From contig JADJRL010000003.1 of assembly GCA_016712225.1 (NCBI GenBank), positions 1,563,501-1,627,500 of the forward strand: a stretch of DNA of 64,000 bases, written 5' to 3'. Of the stretch, positions 1-8,972 are shown in pieces. The first letter of the stretch is position 1; the number at the start of each line of letters is the position of its first letter. Source of the stretch: Candidatus Defluviibacterium haderslevense. GTDB taxonomy: Bacteria > Bacteroidota > Bacteroidia > Chitinophagales > Saprospiraceae. A program made the position numbers and the translations under genes. The notes beneath the pieces were generated by a model. That model saw only the letters and a program-made list of their open reading frames with translations, did not search any database and had not been told where the DNA came from.

Positions 1-304
1 ACTTTTTGTCTATGCTTGTCTTGAAGTCAAGGCTAACCAGATAGAGTATAAATTTTTTATTTTTTTGGTCCTGATTAAGTTCTTCAAAATAAGGTAATTC
101 CTGAACACAAGGCTTACACCAAGTGGCCCAAAAGTTAAATACACGTAGGGTATCATCTTGTTTATCAATCAACGAAAACAGGGTTTTTGTATCTACAATA
201 GGAATATTTTCTCTGCTAATATTTTGAGAAACAGTCAGTTGTAATTTGAAGACACAAAAAAGGAAGAGTAAAAATTGAATTGGCATATTTGATAAAACAA
301 CCAT
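1..304 (-). CDS. Thioredoxin-like protein, 3' end outside window (partial)
   Basis: Reading the minus strand from the ATG at 304 gives about 101 codons that run off the left edge. The product starts with a hydrophobic segment of signal-peptide or membrane-anchor type (IQFLLFLFCVF), followed by a TlpA/ResA-like thioredoxin start: VFNFWATWCKPCVQELPYF, with the redox motif WCKPC. Exported proteins of this family reduce or exchange disulfides in the periplasm. An alternative ATG lies at 286 and gives a more typical signal-peptide length. The gene is divergent from the T9SS cargo gene at 386. The family call rests on the CxxC context and is sound; the substrate is unknown. Confidence 0.8.
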   Translation of the reverse strand, partial: MVVLSNMPIQFLLFLFCVFKLQLTVSQNISRENIPIVDTKTLFSLIDKQDDTLRVFNFWATWCKPCVQELPYFEELNQDQKNKKFILYLVSLDFKTSIDKK

Positions 305-385
305 TTATATCATTAGGTTTTCGTAAAATTAAACGCAAAAATTTTCATTTATAGAATTATCTTTATCATCTAAAAATTATTGATT

Positions 386-2008
386 ATGAAACATGTCATT
401 TTTTTACTATTAATATTCATGGTTACAAATGCATATAGCCAATCCATAACCAGAATATCCATTGAACAAGGTGGAATAAGTATCAATCAAATAGTGAATA
501 TGAGTAGTTACAGTTCACTGGGAAGTACTCAAGGACTAAAACTTGGAGCTATGAATTGTACCAATGAAGATAGAAGCCGAGGAGAAATTTTGTTGATTAA
601 TTATTCCAATCCAACAGATATAAAGTTTGGTCTAATCCTCTCTAATAGCACAGGAAATCTTTCTTTAAAAAAAGTAATCCATATAACTACTGATGAACTA
701 TTTCTATTGGGAGCCTATTCCGAGGCTGGATCTATTGGATCTATGTTTTTTGGGTTTTACAATATTAAAACTCATTTTTTCCACAATGTGAATTGGCTTA
801 AATTAGATAAGGACCCCAATTTTATTTTGAACCCTATAGATGTTATTTATAGCAATAGAAGCTATTATATTCTCGCTGAAACTTATGTCAATATCAAATC
901 TGCCCTAAACAATAAAATCGTTTTGATTAAATATGATGGTGTAAATGTGCAATGGTCTAAAATATATAATGATAATAATCCTATTCATTCTGAATCTCCA
1001 AGTTCAATAACTTTATCACCTAGTGGAAATTTAATAATTGGAGGTTCATTTAAATCAGAAACGGATGTTTTTTACAGAATGATGCTTGCACAAATAGATC
1101 TAGATGGTCAAGCAATGAATCTGAAGAGCGTTGAATTAAAAAGTTCAGATAGGAGTTATAGTCATCGTTACGGGTGGACCTATGTTAAATCCAAAGCACC
1201 AAATATTCATTTATTTTCTCAGTCAGTGGTAGGAAGAGATGGCGAAGGGCCTGTTTTGGTAACGATGTTCGATACCTCATTAGCACTTCGAACCTGGAGG
1301 AATTACACAGCGCCTATTCGTGTGGAATCTGCCAATATTGATGGAAACTTTTTTTTATTTGGAGGTCAAGTACCTGTGGAATCGGGAGGCGAGGGATTTG
1401 CCTTATTGAAAGTAAATTCAGCAAATGCCATCGTAGAACAATTTAAAAATTTTAAAAAAGAATTAAAAAATTCAAGTATTGCAACGAGTTCTGCATCCTT
1501 ATACGACAGAGGTTCAGACAAAATATGGACTATGATAAAGCCAAATGGAGGTAATGAAAATGATCTGATTTTATTAGAAAATCAAGCAGTCATAGATCAT
1601 GAATGTAGTGAAGACTTATCATCCTCTGTTGCTAAAGATCCCATTGACATTAAAGATATGGATATGGTTGCCACCCCATTAGAATTGACCATGACTAAAC
1701 TTGATTGTAATAGTAATGAAGTGAAATTACTCAATAAAGAGATTTGTAGTTCATCCGGTACTGGAATCAATTCTAATATAAATTTATCTATTTTTCCAAA
1801 TCCATTCAATGATCATTTAACCGTGGAATCTGACCAAATGATAGAGCACATTGAAATATTAAGTGTGGATGGAAGGCCACATAAAAGTTTATTTCAAAAA
1901 GAGAATAAAATCAACCTAGATCTTCACCTATCGCAAGGAATTTATTTCTTAAAAATTTATTTTATAAATGGATATACTCATTTAGAAAAAGTTTTATGTT
2001 ATTATTAA
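386..2008 (+). CDS. Secreted protein with T9SS type A C-terminal sorting domain
   Basis: The product has 540 residues from the ATG at 386; an in-frame TTG six bases upstream is less likely because the signal peptide (MKHVIFLLLIFMVTNAYS) begins cleanly at this ATG. The central part (about residues 25-440) is rich in beta strands with no enzyme motif I recognise. The last ~75 residues (from about 468) form a T9SS type A sorting domain: a PNPF motif, then HIEILSVDGR and GIYFLKIYF, ending close to the stop. Such domains carry cargo through the outer membrane by the T9SS and are then removed or anchored by PorU-type sortases; a PorU2-like gene lies at 32703. The role of the mature protein is unknown. 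Confidence 0.8.
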   Translation: MKHVIFLLLIFMVTNAYSQSITRISIEQGGISINQIVNMSSYSSLGSTQGLKLGAMNCTNEDRSRGEILLINYSNPTDIKFGLILSNSTGNLSLKKVIHITTDELFLLGAYSEAGSIGSMFFGFYNIKTHFFHNVNWLKLDKDPNFILNPIDVIYSNRSYYILAETYVNIKSALNNKIVLIKYDGVNVQWSKIYNDNNPIHSESPSSITLSPSGNLIIGGSFKSETDVFYRMMLAQIDLDGQAMNLKSVELKSSDRSYSHRYGWTYVKSKAPNIHLFSQSVVGRDGEGPVLVTMFDTSLALRTWRNYTAPIRVESANIDGNFFLFGGQVPVESGGEGFALLKVNSANAIVEQFKNFKKELKNSSIATSSASLYDRGSDKIWTMIKPNGGNENDLILLENQAVIDHECSEDLSSSVAKDPIDIKDMDMVATPLELTMTKLDCNSNEVKLLNKEICSSSGTGINSNINLSIFPNPFNDHLTVESDQMIEHIEILSVDGRPHKSLFQKENKINLDLHLSQGIYFLKIYFINGYTHLEKVLCYY

Positions 2009-2135
2009 GTTACAATTTATCAAATAAATTGAGAGATAAATCATTTTATTTTATACAAGATTTGAGATTAAATAAAGTAAATTTTTAAAGTGTGAGTAAT
2101 ATTATAATTTCTGCGTTGTATTTAATATTTATGGT

Positions 2136-5100
2136 ATGAAGAAGGGGATTTACTTTATAATTTTGATTTATGTACCTAAATTTTGTTTTGCACAAACATT
2201 TGATACCTTAACTATAACACAAACATTTGATACCTTAACTATAACACAAACAATAGATAGTTTAATTCGGGTATCACACAAATGGCTTGAAGAAAACAAT
2301 GGAGAAAAATCATTAGTTATACTTAAATCAGCAGATAAACTTTGTAAAAAGACCTTTGGTATTAGTTCACAAACTTATGCATCTATATGCTATGAATATG
2401 GTGATCATTATGAAACCATAGGAGATTTTGTAAATGCAGAAAAGTGGTTTAAAAATGCGATTGAAATACAAGGCAAGGCGAATCAAAGTCTTGAGTATGC
2501 AAAGACCTTAAATGCACTCGCGAATATATATGCTGATCAAGGTCAGATCGGACCAGCAGAAAATTATTATAAAATTGCATTAGATATTAGAGAACAAAAA
2601 TTAGGTAAAAGTCATCCAGATTATGCTAGAATTTTAAACAATCTCGCAGGCGTTTATCAATTTACAGGAGAATATGATAAAGCTATTTCATTATTTAATG
2701 AGGTAAAAAAAATATTTGGTTCAATAAATGGAATAGACAGTATAGAATATGCATTTTGTTTGCATAATTTAGCAAATGTGTATTTTGAAATAGGTAATTA
2801 TAATCAGGCAGAATTATATTATACCAATTCGTTATCCATTCGTGAAAAGCTCAATGGAAGGAACGACCCACAATGTGCTGCGAGTATAAACTGTCTTGGT
2901 AATTTATATTCTGCCATGGGATTATCAGATAAAGCCTTAAATCTATTTCAAGAAGCTTTGGAAATATATAGGTCAACAGTTGGTGAAAACAATTTTTATT
3001 TGGCTGGATGTTTAAATAACATAGCAGAAATATTTAGTCAAAGAATGCAATTTGATCAAGCTGAAGATTATTATATAAAAGCTAAAGCAATATTTGAAAA
3101 AACACTGGGAAAGGAAAGCCCTGATTATGCTATGACGATTGACAACATGGCTAATATGTATTTTAATAAACAAGATTTTAAACAAGCAGAAAAATTATAT
3201 TTGGAAGCATTTGAAATTAGAAAAAATATTTTTGGTTTAGTTCACCCTGAAGTTGCCAATAGCTTAAGTAATCTTGGAAGTTTTTATACAAATCGCAATA
3301 TGCCTTTGCAAGCAAGACCCTATTTGTCACAAGCCAAAGAAATATGGGAAAAGATTTTTGGAAAGGATCATCCAGATTATGTTTTGGCATTAAATAATTT
3401 AATTTGTCATTATTGGTTAACGAATCAAAATAAGGAACTTAAGGAAAGTTTAATTGAATCAAATCGAATTGAAAAAAAACTAGTTACAGGAGCTTCCAGA
3501 CACCTTTCAGAATTTGAATTGTCTAGTTATATAAAAGCATTTTCTTCGAGTCTTGATAGAGTATTTTCTTACTGTGATGTAAGTCATTCTTTACAAGGAG
3601 AATGTTATAATAATGTACTTTTTTATAAGGGGTATTTGTTAAATGCAGCTGCACAAATAAGTAGGATAGCTCATCTTGATAGCAATTTAATCGAGACATT
3701 TAATGAATTAAAGCTTTGCAATCAAAATTTGAGTAGGGAACTAACTTTACCTTTGGAAAATAGATCAAAAGACAAAATAGAATCACTTGAAGAAAATATT
3801 AATATTATTGAAAAGGATTTGGCTAGAAAAGGAAGGAGTCTGGAAGAAACACAGAAGGAAATTGGATTTCAAGACTTAATCCATTCTTTAAAACCAAATG
3901 AGGCGGTAATAGAATTTGTACATTTTAATTTTATAAAAGCAGAATTTACAGATAGTATAATTTATGCTGCTTTGCTGATAAGAAAGGATTTATTAGAACC
4001 TGTTTACATAAAGCTATTTGAACAAAAGTCACTGGATAGCCTTTTGAAATTTGAGAATTCCAGACGATCTGAATATGTAAATACTTTATATACATTAACT
4101 GATCGGGGTATTAAGGATCAGACTAATTCAAGGAGGAATTTGGCTGATATTCTATGGACGCCATTAGAACCCTTTTTGGCAGGTATTAATACAGTATATT
4201 ATGCTTCAACGGGTCTACTCCATCGGATTAATTTTGATGCTATAGCCATTAATGATCAGGAAACAATAGCCGATTCTTATCACCTTATTGGATTAGGAAG
4301 CACAAGGCAATTGGTACAACAAATACCATTTGAAATTAAAAACAATGATGCTGTATTATTTGGAGGAATTAATTTTGAGGAAGATACTATTAGCAACAAT
4401 AAAAATAGAATGCCGACTGAAATAAATTCAGATAAAAAAGAGCATTTGTTGATTAGTAATAATGATATGAAATTAACAATTTGGGATTTTTTACCCGGAA
4501 CGGAACGAGAGGTCAATTCTCTTCAAAAAATAATGCAATCCGCAAGAATTAATGTCAACCTTAAAAAGGGATATGAGGCAACAGAAGAATCATTTAAGAA
4601 TATTGGAACTAATAATAAATCTTCACCCAGAATATTACATATAGCAACACACGGATATTTTTTCCCAGATCTCAAGGAAAGTCTTCTAGCGTCTGTCACC
4701 AGTCCTCAGAATGAAATCGTGTTCAAAACGTCAGACCATCCAATGCTCAGATCTGGATTAATTATGGCTGGAGGTAATGCAGCCTGGCAAGGGAAACAAA
4801 CATTGGAAGGAAAAGAAGATGGAATATTGACAGCTTATGAAATCAGTCAAATGAATTTATCTAATACAGAATTAGTAGTTCTATCTGCATGTGAAACAGG
4901 ATTAGGAGATATTCAAGGCAATGAGGGCGTGTATGGATTACAACGCGCATTCAAAATTGCAGGGGCGAAATATTTAATCATGAGTTTGTGGCAGGTTCCG
5001 GATAAACAAACTTCTTTGTTGATGACGACCTTTTATAAAAAATGGTTGGAGGACAAGATGAGCATACCGGATGCATTTCATGCTGCCCAGAAACAAATGA

Positions 5101-5153
5101 GGGAAAATGGATTGGATCCTTACAATTGGGCTGGGTTTGTATTGGTGGAATAG
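2136..5153 (+). CDS. Exported TPR-CHAT caspase-like protein, copy 1
   Basis: The product has 1005 residues: signal peptide (about 1-19, ending CFAQ), about eight TPR units (roughly 98-448) of the kinesin-light-chain type with recognisable GKxHPDYA turns, a helical linker, and a CHAT domain (about 580-1005). The catalytic pair is His839 (in HIATHGYFF) and Cys919 (in LSACETG). CHAT proteins are clan CD, caspase-like peptidases normally controlled by their TPR or partner domains; proteolysis here is inferred from the intact pair. A nine-residue unit, TFDTLTITQ, occurs twice just after the signal peptide because of a 27-bp tandem duplication. This is the first gene of the array and the most divergent in its TPR half. 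Two double-hairpin elements follow it. Confidence 0.9.
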   Translation: MKKGIYFIILIYVPKFCFAQTFDTLTITQTFDTLTITQTIDSLIRVSHKWLEENNGEKSLVILKSADKLCKKTFGISSQTYASICYEYGDHYETIGDFVNAEKWFKNAIEIQGKANQSLEYAKTLNALANIYADQGQIGPAENYYKIALDIREQKLGKSHPDYARILNNLAGVYQFTGEYDKAISLFNEVKKIFGSINGIDSIEYAFCLHNLANVYFEIGNYNQAELYYTNSLSIREKLNGRNDPQCAASINCLGNLYSAMGLSDKALNLFQEALEIYRSTVGENNFYLAGCLNNIAEIFSQRMQFDQAEDYYIKAKAIFEKTLGKESPDYAMTIDNMANMYFNKQDFKQAEKLYLEAFEIRKNIFGLVHPEVANSLSNLGSFYTNRNMPLQARPYLSQAKEIWEKIFGKDHPDYVLALNNLICHYWLTNQNKELKESLIESNRIEKKLVTGASRHLSEFELSSYIKAFSSSLDRVFSYCDVSHSLQGECYNNVLFYKGYLLNAAAQISRIAHLDSNLIETFNELKLCNQNLSRELTLPLENRSKDKIESLEENINIIEKDLARKGRSLEETQKEIGFQDLIHSLKPNEAVIEFVHFNFIKAEFTDSIIYAALLIRKDLLEPVYIKLFEQKSLDSLLKFENSRRSEYVNTLYTLTDRGIKDQTNSRRNLADILWTPLEPFLAGINTVYYASTGLLHRINFDAIAINDQETIADSYHLIGLGSTRQLVQQIPFEIKNNDAVLFGGINFEEDTISNNKNRMPTEINSDKKEHLLISNNDMKLTIWDFLPGTEREVNSLQKIMQSARINVNLKKGYEATEESFKNIGTNNKSSPRILHIATHGYFFPDLKESLLASVTSPQNEIVFKTSDHPMLRSGLIMAGGNAAWQGKQTLEGKEDGILTAYEISQMNLSNTELVVLSACETGLGDIQGNEGVYGLQRAFKIAGAKYLIMSLWQVPDKQTSLLMTTFYKKWLEDKMSIPDAFHAAQKQMRENGLDPYNWAGFVLVE
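2192..2245 (+). repeat. 27-bp in-frame tandem duplication inside copy 1
   Basis: Bases 2192-2218 are repeated exactly at 2219-2245, and the first seven bases of a third unit follow. It adds nine residues (TFDTLTITQ) next to the predicted signal-peptidase site. The other copies have related but non-identical tandem motifs here, such as VDSLIIKQVDSLI in copy 2. Confidence 0.95.
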
Positions 5154-5207
5154 TTACTATATTGCGCTCTCGAATTTATTTTCGCTCTTCTTCTTCTTTG
5201 GCGGGTA

Positions 5208-5271
5208 GCAGACGCTTTCGGTCTGCATGCTGACAAGCAGAGCTTCGTCAACATTTGTTTTATTGGAATCA
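5208..5271 (+). repeat. Double-hairpin element, copy A
   Basis: Hairpin 1 pairs GCAGAC (5208-5213) with GTCTGC (5221-5226). Hairpin 2 pairs ATGCTGAC (5227-5234) with GTCAACAT (5247-5254) with one mismatch, and AAGC/GCTT extends it inwards. Compared with copy C, hairpin 1 has a C-G pair replaced by A-T on both arms, a compensatory change. Bases 5254-5271 resemble the 3' end of the CHAT genes. Confidence 0.75.
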
Positions 5272-5289
5272 ATAAACATGTAGATTAGC

Positions 5290-5357
5290 TGCCGAAGCTT
5301 ACATCCGGCAAGTTGATAAACAGCTAGGTTTTTTCAATATTTGTTTTGGTATAGTAA
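5290..5357 (+). repeat. Double-hairpin element, degenerate copy A2
   Basis: A second, decayed copy sits directly behind copy A. TGCCG (5290-5294) pairs with CGGCA (5306-5310); the second hairpin is weak. Bases 5340-5357 (TTTGTTTTGGTATAGTAA) again resemble the CHAT 3' end. The order of parts matches copies A-D, which is the reason for calling it. Confidence 0.5.
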
Positions 5358-5864
5358 TCTAAGCAAGACTCATAAAAACAAAAGATTCGGTTTGGCTTAT
5401 TCATCGCCAATACAATCCATAATAATATTAAGCATTGGTAATAAAAATGAACGCAATCCAAATTTTAAATAACTCAAATAGTCCCTACCATTCGTGTCCG
5501 AATACAACAATCACAAAAGATCTTTAGGATTAAACTTTTGTTATATCAACTTTGCTTTTGAATGATTTGTAGAATAAATTCCAAATTCTCTCATCCAATA
5601 AACATTTATTTGTGTCTAGTTATTTCAGGTCAGGTTATCTTAAAATTTTTACAATATTAATTAGATAATCATGAAGTAATTCTATTAATCCAAGTGCTTG
5701 ACCATTTTTATTTTGTCATAAATGTTCAAAATGGTATATTTACTGTTTCATATTTACTTAATTGACTATAAGAGGTGTTCTTCATATAGTAAAGTTACTT
5801 CATTGGTGAGAAGACCTCAAATTTGCTTTTAAATTGTGTTTTTACATTGATTAGACCTTAATTT

Positions 5865-8840
5865 ATGAAAATTCGTTCCTTCATTTTTTTAATATTTATT
5901 TCATTTTCCTTGAATGCTCAGCAAGTTGATTCATTAATAATTAAACAAGTGGACAGTCTTATTAAGTTGAATAGATTACTTGTTTCAAAAGCTAAGTTTG
6001 ATGATGCGATTATTGTAATTGAGAAAGCACAAAAATTAGTATTGAGTACACTTGGTAAAAAAAATACTTTGTATGCTACTTGTTTGTTTTTTCATGGGAG
6101 AACTATGTATTTTAATGGTCATCTAAACGAGGCAGAACAGCTGTATTTGGAGGCTAAATCAATAAGAGAATTGATCTTAGGTAAAAACAACTCAGATTAT
6201 GCCTGGACCGTTAATAATCTAGCAGGTTTATATTGGCAAACTGGTAGGTATAAACGCTCTGAAAATTATTATTTAGAAGCCTGTTCTATTAGGGAAAAGG
6301 TACTTGGAAGTGAACATCCTGACTATGCTTGGACACTACATAATTTAGCCATACTTTATGTTGATATGGGTTATTATGAGAAAGCAGAACCACTATATTT
6401 AAAAGCCAAAGAAATAAGAGAGAAGGTATTGGGAAAAAGTCATCCAGATTATGCCTATAGTTTGAATCACTTAGCGAATTTATATAAACGAATAGGGGAT
6501 TTAGAAAAAGCAGAAATGATGTATCTTCAAGCCAAAGAGATATTCGCAGGTTCGAAAGGGATGAATCATCCTGATTATGCCTGGTGTATAAGTAATTTGT
6601 CTAATCTTTATCAGCAAATGGGAAACTTTAAAAGAGCAGAAATCCTGATTCGTGAAGCTAACCAGATTAGAGAAAAAACGCTAGGAGAAAATCACCCCGA
6701 CTACATTTCAGGCCTTGAAAGTTTAGGAACCATTTATTTGGATCAGGGAATCTTTGACACTGCTGAAGTTTTGTTTTTAAAAGCAATTGAGATAAGAGTA
6801 AAGGTATATGGAAAGGAAAACTTGGATTTTACGGTGTATAATAATAATCTTGGATTATTGTATCAGCAAGTGGGAAACTTTAAAAAAGCAGAAACAATTT
6901 ATTTAGAATCTAAAATAATTCTTGAAAAGATTTTAGAAAAGGAATATCCTTCCAATGGAGAAGCTTTGGCTTATCTAGCAAATTTGTATGTCGAAATGGG
7001 AGACTATGTTAAGGCTGAATTGTATTATTTACAAGCTAAAGAAATATTTCTAAAATCATTTGGAAAAAATCATATGGATTATCTGAATGCCACATTTGGG
7101 CTAACGGATTTATTTCTCAAAACAGGAAAGTTTAATGAAGCTAAAAAATATGCACAGGAATTTGGTTTATTACAAAGGGAAATGTTTATTAAGACATCTA
7201 ATTACCTTTCTGAACAAGAGTTAAACCTATATATAAATGAATTTAACCAGAAACTTAACTTGAACTATTTGATCGCAGAAAATGATCCTGAATTTGGTGG
7301 ATTTTGTTATGACAATATACTTTTCTATAAAGGATATATGTTGCAATCGATTAATGAAATTAAACGATTAACAAAAGTGGATAGTAATCTTAAGGAAAGT
7401 TTTTTACAGTATAAATCTTTTCAAAGAAGGTTAGGAATAGAATATTCAAAACCGATTAAGGAACAAAAGGAAGTTGACGAATTAGAAGAAAGATGCAATA
7501 GTTTGGAAAAACTAATGGCCAAGTCAGCTAGAAAATATAGAGAATTAAAGAAGCAATTGAAGTGGCAGGAAATTCAGGAAAAATTGAAAGACAATGAAGT
7601 TGCCATTGAATTTTTTCAATATTACAGGAAAGATACAGTTGAGACAACAAATTATGCTGCTATGCTATTAAGGTCAGGGTTAAAACAACCAAAATTTATT
7701 CCCCTTTTTGAAGAAAAGTCTCTTGACTCTTTATTGAAATCCAAATCAGATCGCAAAGCTGATTATGTAAATAGTTTATACACACTAACTGATCGCGGTG
7801 CAGTCGCTTTAGAAACTCCCAAAAAATCTTTGTACGAGATTCTTTGGAAACCCCTTGGAAAAGAACTGGCCGGAGTCAAAACCATTTATTTTTCTCCAAG
7901 CGGGTTATTGCATAGAATTAATTTAGATGCGATTCCCATTTCTGAGACCGAAACGCTAGCCGATAAATATCAATTGATCGAATTAAACAGTACTCGTCAA
8001 TTAGTCGTTCCAACACAAATAAAAAATGGAAATAACGATGCCATTTTATATGGTGGCATTCAATTTGAACAAGACAGTATTATTCCTAACAATGAACCCT
8101 TAGTCGCTTCGCGATCGAGAGGATTATTGTCATTTAATTATGTTGATTCTACTTTAAGAGGTGGCACTTGGAATTATTTGGCAGGCACAGAACGTGAAGT
8201 GAATACCATTGAAAAAATGATGCTGACAAGCGGAATACAAACCAAATTAAAGAAAGGATATGATGCCTCAGAAGATTCATTTAAAAATATAGGTGCAAAT
8301 AATAATCCATCCCCTAGAATATTACATATAGCAACGCATGGATATTTCTTTGTTGATCCAAAGGAGGGTCATCAGTCATCAGTCATCAGTCGTCAGGAGG
8401 AATCGGTATTCAAAATGTCAGAACATCCAATGCTTCGCTCTGGTCTTATTATGGCTGGAGGAAATGCGGCATGGCAGGGTAAACAAACTCTGGAAGGACG
8501 AGAAGATGGAATTCTTACGGCATATGAAATTTCACAAATGAATTTATTCAATACTGAATTAGTTGTGCTTTCAGCATGTGAAACTGGACTTGGTGATATC
8601 CAAGGCAATGAAGGAGTTTATGGATTGCAACGTGCGTTCAAAATTGCCGGTGCGAAATATTTGATCATGAGTTTGTGGCAGGTACCGGATAAACAGACTT
8701 CCCTGCTGATGACAACTTTTTATAAGAAGTGGCTGGAAGATAAAATGACGATACCGGATGCTTTTCATGCTGCCCAGAAGCAGTTGCGTGACAATGGATT
8801 GGATCCTTACAATTGGGCGGGGTTTGTGTTGGTGGAATAA
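5865..8840 (+). CDS. Exported TPR-CHAT caspase-like protein, copy 2
   Basis: The product has 991 residues: signal peptide (ending SLNAQ, about 1-19), the conserved mature start VDSLIIKQVDSLI, about eight TPR units (roughly 88-440), a linker with the FYKGYML and LEERCNSLEK helices, and a CHAT domain (about 567-991) with His825 and Cys905. Bases 7913-8347 are identical to 11306-11740 of copy 3, a sign of recent gene conversion. A heptamer repeat (8368-8395) encodes part of the loop between His and Cys. The TPR half is AT-rich and its units differ clearly from each other, unlike copies 4, 5 and 8. Copy 3 begins 132 bp downstream, so co-transcription is possible. Confidence 0.9.
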   Translation: MKIRSFIFLIFISFSLNAQQVDSLIIKQVDSLIKLNRLLVSKAKFDDAIIVIEKAQKLVLSTLGKKNTLYATCLFFHGRTMYFNGHLNEAEQLYLEAKSIRELILGKNNSDYAWTVNNLAGLYWQTGRYKRSENYYLEACSIREKVLGSEHPDYAWTLHNLAILYVDMGYYEKAEPLYLKAKEIREKVLGKSHPDYAYSLNHLANLYKRIGDLEKAEMMYLQAKEIFAGSKGMNHPDYAWCISNLSNLYQQMGNFKRAEILIREANQIREKTLGENHPDYISGLESLGTIYLDQGIFDTAEVLFLKAIEIRVKVYGKENLDFTVYNNNLGLLYQQVGNFKKAETIYLESKIILEKILEKEYPSNGEALAYLANLYVEMGDYVKAELYYLQAKEIFLKSFGKNHMDYLNATFGLTDLFLKTGKFNEAKKYAQEFGLLQREMFIKTSNYLSEQELNLYINEFNQKLNLNYLIAENDPEFGGFCYDNILFYKGYMLQSINEIKRLTKVDSNLKESFLQYKSFQRRLGIEYSKPIKEQKEVDELEERCNSLEKLMAKSARKYRELKKQLKWQEIQEKLKDNEVAIEFFQYYRKDTVETTNYAAMLLRSGLKQPKFIPLFEEKSLDSLLKSKSDRKADYVNSLYTLTDRGAVALETPKKSLYEILWKPLGKELAGVKTIYFSPSGLLHRINLDAIPISETETLADKYQLIELNSTRQLVVPTQIKNGNNDAILYGGIQFEQDSIIPNNEPLVASRSRGLLSFNYVDSTLRGGTWNYLAGTEREVNTIEKMMLTSGIQTKLKKGYDASEDSFKNIGANNNPSPRILHIATHGYFFVDPKEGHQSSVISRQEESVFKMSEHPMLRSGLIMAGGNAAWQGKQTLEGREDGILTAYEISQMNLFNTELVVLSACETGLGDIQGNEGVYGLQRAFKIAGAKYLIMSLWQVPDKQTSLLMTTFYKKWLEDKMTIPDAFHAAQKQLRDNGLDPYNWAGFVLVE
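8368..8395 (+). repeat. Heptanucleotide tandem repeat in CHAT copy 2
   Basis: GTCATCA occurs three times in a row, followed by GTCGTCA. It lies in the coding region between the catalytic His and Cys codons. Seven is not a multiple of three, so gain or loss of one unit would shift the frame before the Cys. Confidence 0.9.
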
Positions 8841-8876
8841 ACTATATTAACTACCATAATATATGTTATTTATTTT

Positions 8877-8884
8877 TATATTTG
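8877..8884 (+). promoter_or_regulatory. Possible -7 box for CHAT copy 3
   Basis: TATATTTG matches the Bacteroidota -7 pattern TAnnTTTG, 89 bp before the ATG of copy 3. No TTG is seen at the expected -33 distance. Such matches occur by chance in AT-rich DNA, so this is only a candidate. Confidence 0.25.
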
Positions 8885-8972
8885 GTATTTAAATATAAAT
8901 TTTCTTTTTCTGATAGATAAAATAATAGATTTTTGGTAATTTTAACACCTAAAAGATGTTAACTAGACTTTT

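Larger units (their letters stand above)
5154..5864. other. 711-bp intergenic region after CHAT copy 1
   Basis: No convincing gene is visible. The left 200 bp carry two copies of the double-hairpin element (listed separately). The remaining ~500 bp are AT-rich with stops in all frames and no hairpin or promoter motif I would defend. Presumably the promoter of copy 2 lies in the right part. Confidence 0.6.

Noticed and set aside
2014..2030. AATTTAT-CAA-ATAAATT hairpin after the first T9SS cargo gene as a terminator
   Set aside because: The stem is A/T only and no clean U-run follows.
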